A model generated the notes under the pieces. The model searched no databases. It was not told the DNA's origin and worked only from the letters and a program-made list of their open reading frames with translations. Of a stretch of 26,594 bases of DNA, positions 19,969 to 26,594 are shown piece by piece (positions within the stretch are counted from its first letter, which is position 1; every line of letters begins with the position of its first letter). This DNA is from Purshia tridentata. Its lineage: Eukaryota > Streptophyta > Magnoliopsida > Rosales > Rosaceae. Where the stretch lies: assembly GCA_003254885.1 (NCBI GenBank), contig QANT01001663.1:1-26594 (forward strand). Reading direction: 5' to 3'. A program made the position numbers and the translations under genes.

Positions 19969-20399
19969 TAAGTTATTTGGTAATACTTTTGTGTTTTTCG
20001 GTCCAATTAAAACAGAATAGGAAGGTTTTGTAATGAAAAACTCGGATTTTGTTCGGTTCACCAAACAAGACCAGACATGTTTGGCGGCCCATAACTGAAA
20101 GATTAGGGGCGTTCGGCTGTGTACAGAGTCTGCAGACTTTATTTGTACAAACTTTTAGAGTTTGTCTCTCTCTTCTTCTTTTTATTGGCCACCTCTCTTT
20201 TATTTACACGTTTATTTACAAAAAAGGAAAAAGAAAATAACCTTTGTGTGATAAAAAAGAAAAGAAAAAATAAAGCCCATTTAAAGAGGCCTATTTGCTT
20301 ATGGGTGTATACAACGGCATTGATTTTCCATAGGAGGCCCGTCAATCTTGTAGGCCTTGAATGGGTGCATAGCCCACATCTGTCTAGAACTGGATTTTA

Positions 20400-21200
20400 G
20401 TTAGTGTAAGATTATTATTTCTTTTTCAATAATATTATTCTTATTATATTTTTATATTATATTTATTATATTATTTTTCGTATTATTATTGTATTGGTAG
20501 GATATTTTTTTATTTTTAAAATTTTTTATTTTTATTTTTTAGTGTTCAATGTATGAATGTTATGTAGATTAACATATAAGATGGTATAAAATTATAGTAT
20601 AAAAATGTGGTAAGTATAGCATTGTTGTTTCTTTTTATTAGGAAAAATGAGAATTTAAACTATTATCTTAGTGTGAAATACTATTACATTAATAATTAAT
20701 ATGTATGTGAGTTTGTTAGACTCCATAGATTTTTTTTCTTTTTTTCTATAAACCCCATAATTGAGGGATACATCATATAAGCATAAGTTTATTTATTTAT
20801 TTATTTGATAATCATATTATTCTTACCATATTTAGCATTATTGTTTTTTATAAGATATGTATGTCAACTCGAATATGACATTCATTGAAGGTAATATGAG
20901 AGAGAATTATTGGACTATTACTCCTAAAATTAAGCTCCCATTAAGATTAAATAAGATTAAAGTAGCCTTGTCTTCAACTAAATGTTTGTTGTGATTGGTT
21001 GTACTCAAGTTTCGGTGAGATCTCCCATGTTTTCTGGACGGTGGTTTAATCTTTTTGGTTCCAACATCATCACTTTTAAAGAAAATAATGCCCGAAGATT
21101 GTGCAAACAGCTTAAAACAATATTATTTTCCACTAAACATATCAATATTATTACAATAAACACCGACCGTTAAGGATTATTGTCGGGAGAAAAAGTAATA
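20400..21200. other. Very AT-rich intergenic stretch, nothing identified
   Basis: Runs of TTATTATATTTT-type sequence and an ATTT tetranucleotide stretch (about 20789-20806) dominate. I see no exon-like blocks, no convincing inverted-repeat ends and no RNA gene. The short open frames carry no recognisable motifs. Confidence 0.5.
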
Positions 21201-21680
21201 ATAATTTTAGTTCATTATTTCAAATTTACTTAGAATTCCAATTTCATACCTCTTCTTTAAATTGTTTAAAAGTTTGTAATGTCATATCTCATCTTTTTAA
21301 TTTGTTACAATGTCATACCGACCTGACTAAAATTGAAAGTCAAGCAAAAACAAAAAGGTAATCCCAAATCTGAATTATATACCAATTTCTTAAGTCTAAT
21401 TATAGGGCCACATCGTTGAGATTTATCTCATAACATTGTCTCATAATTCAACTTGTTCTTTTTTTAAATACTAATTTAAAGTATAATACTATAAGAAATT
21501 AATCAAATTAAAAATCGTTTAACTATTCATTGAGTTAATTATTTATTTGATGACAATTACATTTTTAGCCAGTTTAAAATTTATTGAGGTTTACAGAAAT
21601 GATCTTTGAAATAAAACCTAAGAAATAGACGGTGCAAACCATTTGGCCACATTGTGATAGTGACCCCACATTGTCAGTAG

Positions 21681-21818
21681 AGTAGAGAATTCTCCTATAA
21701 TATATGCTAATACATCAACCATCTGGCTATGACGTTGAACCAGAAAAAAGAGTAGAGAATTCTCCTATAATATATGCTAATACCATCAACCATCTGGCTA
21801 TGACGTTGAACCAGAAAA
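21681..21818. repeat. 70-bp tandem duplication
   Basis: AGTAGAGAATTCTCCTATAA begins at 21681 and again at 21751, and both copies run to GACGTTGAACCAGAAAA. The copies (21681-21750 and 21751-21818) differ by one inserted C and the A-run at the junction. The near-identity indicates a recent slippage or unequal-crossover event. Confidence 0.9.
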
Positions 21819-22236
21819 TCCTTGTCATTGTCATTACATATAAATAAGGAATAATGAACCAGATTGGTCTCTATATGTCTCTCCTCACGTCTCTAAATGT
21901 AACCATCACTTCACATGAAAAGAAAAGGAAAGATATGATACTAAATACTAATTTAATGAAGTTAAAGGTCCCTACAACATGTGCAGCACTACAAAAGTCA
22001 TCTTCAAGTAGAAGGTCCACTTTTCAAGCAACCTAACATAACATGCATCCTTCTAAATCCTCTCTTTCCCATGTGCAATTACTTGCACAGTTACACCTAC
22101 AACCCCACCAAATTCACTATAAATTATGTATTAAAAAAAACTATATACAAACGTATATGCACAAGTAATCTCTCTCTCTCTCCCCAGCTTATATCCAATC
22201 ATAAACCTACCCCTTTATGAATTAACCAAAATCATT

Positions 22237-22260
22237 CTTTCTTTCTTTCTTTCTTTCTTT
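22237..22260. repeat. (CTTT)6 microsatellite
   Basis: Six CTTT units followed by a T run, about 530 bp past the stop codon of the minus-strand TMK-like gene. Confidence 0.9.
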
Positions 22261-22788
22261 TTTTTAATCATTGAATAGCTGGTATAACTGGGATCCTAAG
22301 CAGTCCTGTTGTTAACCAGCCTGTAAAATCATTCAAAATCATTTAAACAGATCAAACGCAATGGATGAATTGTCAAAAGAACAAAGTAAATGCCATTCAA
22401 AGAGTCCACCCAACAGACATGATTCAAAGTAACAAACAAATAATACCTTTAATGAGTATTGTATAAGAATATCATACAACTTTCTTTAATTTCTTTAGTT
22501 TTTCTTTCTGATCATCGTCACCAAATCAATCTGCTAGCTATCAAAGAATCAACAACAGAAAGTTTTTACAGGTTCATGCATGCTTGAGGTCTAGCTTCGA
22601 TAAAGATCATGGAAAGAACAAGCAAAAACAATAAATACAAGAAATCTGTGATACACGGGTGATCCGCTCGGATCAAAACTGCTTGATGCATTACCTGTTT
22701 TCTCTTTTTTACTGGTACCAACCTTACTTCAACCTTTTTGGGACTCTTCTCTTTGGTTTGGAAAGTGTTTTGATCTTTCATTATATTT

Positions 22789-25700
22789 TTATCGACAATC
22801 CATTGAATCGAATGAGTCAGCAAATCCGGAAGGTTTCGAGGGGATGCTTGATTGAGTTTGAGAGAAAGACATATCATCAAACAACCTGGAAGTACCTTCA
22901 TTGGCTTGCCATCTTTGCAATGCTTGAGGAAGGCTCATGTGCAGGTCAATGCCACTGTTTTCTTCTTCATCATGGCAGGTAGGTTTCCAGTGCTCAACAA
23001 GAGGACCCAAGATGTTGACCGCATGACCCATGTCTGGTCTCTGGTATGGCTCACGAGCAGTGCAATGTCCTGCCAGCTCAGCAACTTTGTATATACTCTC
23101 CATTGTCTCCTCATCAGGGTCAACAGTTTGGTCAATAGCCTTTGGAATGTTTTCCTTGTTGACAAGGACTCTACGGAACCATGAGACCAAATGAGCCCTT
23201 TCATCTGGCATGGTATCATCTAGGGCTCTTCTACCACTCATCAGCTCCATCAAAACCACTCCGAATGCATAGACATCTACTTTAGTCGTCACTCTGCCGG
23301 TAGCTGATAGAAACATAGATTCAATCACATCAATATTTTAGCATAACTACATAACTATCATAGATAAGGTGAATTCATTAGTAATTCAAAGTGACAAAAT
23401 AAAAGTTGACAAAATTTTCTAAAAGGAAAAATTGACCAATATAAGTTGCAAATTAAACCAAATGACATGTTATCCTTATTGAAGGATGAACTAAACCAAA
23501 TTATGGCAATAGTAGCATCCATTCCTAGTGCATTCTAGTTGAATAAATAATCTGTTCTCTTAGGGTGTTCTAAAATCTTGTTAAAAAAGGACTGATATAT
23601 ATATATATATATATATATATTGAAGCTTTGGAAATGCCATAATTGAAATTAAGACATGAAGTCTAGAAATTGAAGGGTTTTTCTTACCTGCATATTCTGG
23701 TGCAAGATACCCAAATGTCCCTGCCAACCGTGTTTCAACAGAATACTTCCCGTCGGGGGCATTTTTAACCAAACCAAAGTCAGCAACCTTGGCCCTCATG
23801 TCATCCCCAAGAAGTATGTTTGAGGGCTTTAAATCTCTGTGAATGAAACTTTGTTGAGCTAAGCTGTGCAGATATTCGACTCCTCTTGCCACATCCAATG
23901 CTATTGTCACTCTCTGCTTCCAAGTAAGAGGAGGAACCCCATTCTCCCGCCAATCAAACAAGTGCTGTGTCAATGTCCCTTGTGGCATGTACTCGTATAC
24001 CAGAAGCCTCTCATTGCCATTGATGCAGGATCCTAAAAGAGCAACCAGATGCCTATGCCTGACCTTAGTGAGGACTGCAATTTCTGCCTGAAACTCGTTC
24101 AGTCCTTTAGTTCCTACTGCCACAGATTCCATCCTTTTAACAGCAATTTTAGTCCCATCATGCAATTCACCTTTATAAACAACTCCAAATCCTCCTCTAC
24201 CCAATATATTATCCTCACTAAAGTTATTTGTCACTTGTCTAAGAACTTGGATTGAAATCGCAACATTTCCACCCTCAAAAACATGAAGCTCACTGCGGTC
24301 ACCACTGCTCTGGCTATGCAGATCACTTGCAACTCCGTTATACCCATTTGCACTACTCATCACATCACTCTTAGCAATTTCGATCCCAGTCATTGGATTA
24401 TCCACCCTTCCGAATTTCCTATGCTTTTTACTAACATAACATTTGATGAACACAAACAATACCACCACAACGAAAATAACAACAGCAATAACTATACCAG
24501 CAATCATACCAGGCGACACGGGAGAACCATTTGCTACCTGAGCCAGACTTCCACTAGGTGTAGTTCCATTCGAACCAGAACCGGACGGAGTCCCTCCACC
24601 TCCAGAGGGAATTGGTTTTCCAAGTAAGAGATTACCAGTTGACGTTAACTTAACGGTAGATGCAAATTTTGGAATTTCCCCACTCAGATTGTTATTGGAA
24701 ACATCAAGAAGCTGAAGCTGAGGCAAGCTTTTCAAGCTATCCGGAATCACCCCCGTCAAGTTGTTATTTTTCAACATCAAATTTTTCAACGATGTCAGAT
24801 TGGCAAATGCAGGCGAAATGGTTCCATTAAAATGCTTATTCTCAAAATTCACCGTGATAACATTTCCCTGTCCATCACAAACAATGAAGCTCCAGTCTGG
24901 GCAAACGTTGTTTCCATCCCAAGAATCAGCCAGCAAAATTGGATACCCCAAAGCCCCTGCAACCTCGAGCAGAGTAGTGACCTGAGCATCACAAGCTCCT
25001 GCAGTGTCTTTACAAAAGCTATTAGTCCCAGCAAAAGTGGCTCTCACTTTGGGACCGAACACAGGCAAAGGACCCTGCAGCTTGTTGTTGTCCAGAGAAA
25101 CGTTCAGCAAAGCAGTTGCAGACATTAAAGTGGCCGGCACAATACCCGAAAGCTGGTTATCACGAAGCTGAAGATCAAACAAAGTTTCACACTTTGAGAG
25201 GTCTGGGATCGGACCGGTGAACTGGTTCTTATGGAGCCAGACCTGGTACAACTGGGTCATGCTTGAAAGAACTTCAATGGTACCAGAAAACCCAAATAGC
25301 TGATTGTTAAGCCAGAGGTTTTGAATCCCAGATCCAGCAAAGCTATTGGGCAAAGACCCAGTAAGATTATTGTAAGAAAGTCTCACATTCTGCAAGTTTG
25401 GGAAGGAGTTAAAGACATCAGGCAGAGACCCATATAAATTTGCATTACCTGCAGTCAAAGTGACCAAGCTTGAAGCTTGGGTGAGTTCAGTGGGGAAGGT
25501 CCAAGGATCAAGGTTGATGTTTTGGCTGATGCTCAAGGTCTGCAAGCTGGTGAGTCCTTGGAAACACCCAGAAGGAATGGAAGTGAAATTGTTGGTGTCA
25601 ATGAAGACTTCTTGGAGAGCTGTGAGGTTGGCCAAGGAGGGAAAGGGGCCATAAAGAGAGTTGCTTTGGAGTGAGAGGGTGGTGAGTTGAGAGAGAGAGT

Positions 25701-25944
25701 TTAGATTTGGAGGGAGAGAGCCTGAGAGGGACTGAGAGGCTAAGTTTATGGAGGTGACTCTGTTGGAAGAGTCACATTTGACTCCTTCCCATTCCCAGTA
25801 GTCTGTGGTGGAGGACCAGCCGCTGGGTTTGGGCTTCAGATTCTCCAACAGCTTTGACATCACGGCTGAGTCATCTGCGGTGGTGGTGGTGGTGGTGAGG
25901 AGGAGGAGAGAGAGGGCTAGAAAGAGGGTTTTGAGCTTACCCAT
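22789..25944 (-). CDS. TMK-type leucine-rich-repeat receptor-like kinase
   Basis: Plasma-membrane receptor kinase of the TMK subfamily, whose Arabidopsis members act in auxin-linked cell-surface signalling and growth. Two exons: 25944-23688 and 23303-22789, 923 aa, a normal family length. Order: signal peptide (1-23); LRR N-cap ending at Cys57; LRR block ~62-300; non-LRR island with Cys311, Cys318, Cys348 and Cys356; second short LRR block ~363-430; Gly/Ser/Pro linker; transmembrane segment ~480-501. The kinase has glycine loop GRGGFG (582-587), Lys603 in AVK, HRD at 702-704 (RD type), DFG at 722-724 and APE at 748-750. The exon junction falls in [20 protein letters not shown], a classic TMK motif. 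The C-tail ends [11 protein letters not shown]. All catalytic motifs are intact. Which TMK paralogue it is cannot be told here. Confidence 0.95.
23304..23687 (-). other. Intron 1 of the TMK-like gene (phase 1)
   Basis: Donor GCAG|GTAAGA (GT at 23687-23686) and acceptor CTATCAG|CTACCG (AG at 23305-23304). The split codon G|CT encodes Ala753 in the activation-segment motif EYAATGR. Reading through the donor gives a spurious 35-residue tail ending in a Tyr-Ile run from the (AT)n microsatellite. The intron is 384 nt. Confidence 0.9.
23595..23620. repeat. (AT)13 microsatellite in TMK-like intron
   Basis: Thirteen AT units lie in the intron, about 70 bp from the donor on the coding strand. Such tracts are usually length-variable. 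Confidence 0.9.
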
Positions 25945-25951
25945 TTCTGGG

Positions 25952-25954
<3 letters not shown>

Positions 25955-25994
<40 letters not shown>
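25955..25994. repeat. (GA)20 tract in the 5' UTR of the TMK-like gene
   Basis: Twenty GA units on the plus strand read as (CT)20 on the coding strand, ending ten bases before the ATG. CT/GA tracts in plant leaders are known binding targets of GAGA/BPC-type proteins. A regulatory role here is only inferred. The tract should be length-polymorphic. Confidence 0.85.
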
Positions 25995-25998
<4 letters not shown>

Positions 25999-26446
25999 AG
26001 GGTTTGGTTTTCTTTGGTTTTGGGAGCGAATGGGGGTTTTGTACGGACAACAAAGGTGAAGCTGGGGAAGGGTGCTTTTTGTTGGGGAATGAGCTGTGTT
26101 AGGGTGACAGAGTTATGCTCACGGCTAATCAAACAGAGTTCTTTTTTATGCATGAATATACAATATTCTGTTAAAATGATTTTCTTCGGTTATGTATATT
26201 GTATAGTTTGTTTGAAGAAAACATTTATATTCTATTTTTTTACTTTTTAATTTGAATTTTTTTGTTATTTTATTTTATATTATAGTGTTATAATAGAAAT
26301 ATTTTTTAAATTATTTTTTAATAATTTTTAAAAAATATCAATTAAATAAAAAATTATTTAGTCATGTAATATGAATAAATACATAGATGATTTTAATAAC
26401 AATTAGATTCAATATGTTTAATTGATAACTCTTACACGATGAAACT

Positions 26447-26485
26447 GTTTTAAAGATCAAGATTTTTTGTCTTGATCTTTAAAAC
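26447..26485. repeat. Perfect 16-bp inverted repeat (hairpin)
   Basis: GTTTTAAAGATCAAGA (26447-26462) is followed by a 7-base loop and then its exact complement TCTTGATCTTTAAAAC (26470-26485). The pairing does not extend outward. It lies about 500 bp upstream of the TMK-like ATG. Confidence 0.85.
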
Positions 26486-26594
26486 ATTTGGAATTGAACT
26501 CATTTAAATAATGTAGTTTATTTATTTAAATAATTTCTAAATAATAAAAAACTTCTAACAGATAAAATATTTGTACATTATTTTGTGAATGTTT

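Larger units (their letters stand above)
16887..22788. other. Transposon-rich intergenic region
   Basis: No host gene was recognised in this 5.9-kb interval. It lies between the 5' end of the ceramidase-like gene and the 3' end of the TMK-like gene. Contents from left: a dispersed-repeat fragment (about 16975-17100), a hAT element (17220-18735) and a nested pair of MITEs (19129-19968). An AT-rich stretch follows (20400-21200) with nothing identifiable. Then come a 70-bp tandem duplication (21681-21818), a CTTT microsatellite (22237-22260) and the 3' flank of the TMK-like gene. Confidence 0.65.
25945..26594. other. Upstream region of the TMK-like gene
   Basis: The first ~160 bases (25945-26105) are pyrimidine-rich on the coding strand and look like 5' UTR and core promoter. 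Beyond ~26150 the sequence becomes very AT-rich. A perfect 16-bp inverted repeat lies at 26447-26485. No further gene is visible before the window ends. Confidence 0.5.

Noticed and set aside
22566-22901. 111-codon minus-strand frame overlapping the end of the TMK-like gene
   Set aside because: It is a frame-shifted shadow of the TMK C-terminal exon plus 3' UTR.
24283-24627. 114-codon plus-strand frame antisense to the TMK-like gene
   Set aside because: It is an antisense shadow of the transmembrane and linker coding region; the sense frame is clearly the gene.

Overview
The window is nuclear DNA from a flowering plant, almost certainly a eudicot and perhaps a woody rosid (species not determinable by eye). 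It is AT-rich. Its genes have GT-AG introns with plant-type polypyrimidine/AG acceptors. Intergenic DNA is full of small DNA transposons, and all four proteins belong to families familiar from dicots.

Layout: (1) 1-1951 has no gene but holds a ~335-bp foldback element and a smaller inverted-repeat element. (2) 1952-3287, minus strand: a two-exon GH17 endo-1,3-beta-glucanase whose first exon is only 37 nt. (3) 3288-4771 is the shared upstream region between the divergent GH17 and NUF2 genes, with a small inverted-repeat element and an E2F-type site near NUF2. (4) 4772-12043, plus strand: the kinetochore gene NUF2 in 11 exons, giving a continuous 447-aa product. (5) 13700-16886, minus strand: a seven-exon, 288-aa multi-pass membrane protein of the alkaline-ceramidase/CREST type, carrying the full metal-site signature and one GC-AG intron. 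(6) 16887-22788 is mobile-DNA territory: a 1.5-kb non-autonomous hAT element with a perfect 8-bp target duplication, and an 840-bp Harbinger-like MITE with a second 514-bp MITE nested in it. (7) 22789-25944, minus strand: a two-exon TMK-type leucine-rich-repeat receptor kinase of 923 aa, with a (CT)n tract in its 5' UTR. (8) 25945-26594 is the TMK upstream region.

The four genes are functionally unrelated (cell-wall glucan hydrolysis, chromosome segregation, sphingolipid-type membrane enzyme, auxin/cell-surface signalling). I see no operon-like or cluster logic. Exon models were assembled by hand from splice sites, reading phase and recalled family sequences; every exon junction keeps phase. 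The most informative structural findings are the transposon boundaries, several tandem duplications, the GC-AG intron and the hidden first exon of the GH17 gene. I found no convincing evidence of a previously undescribed biological system.
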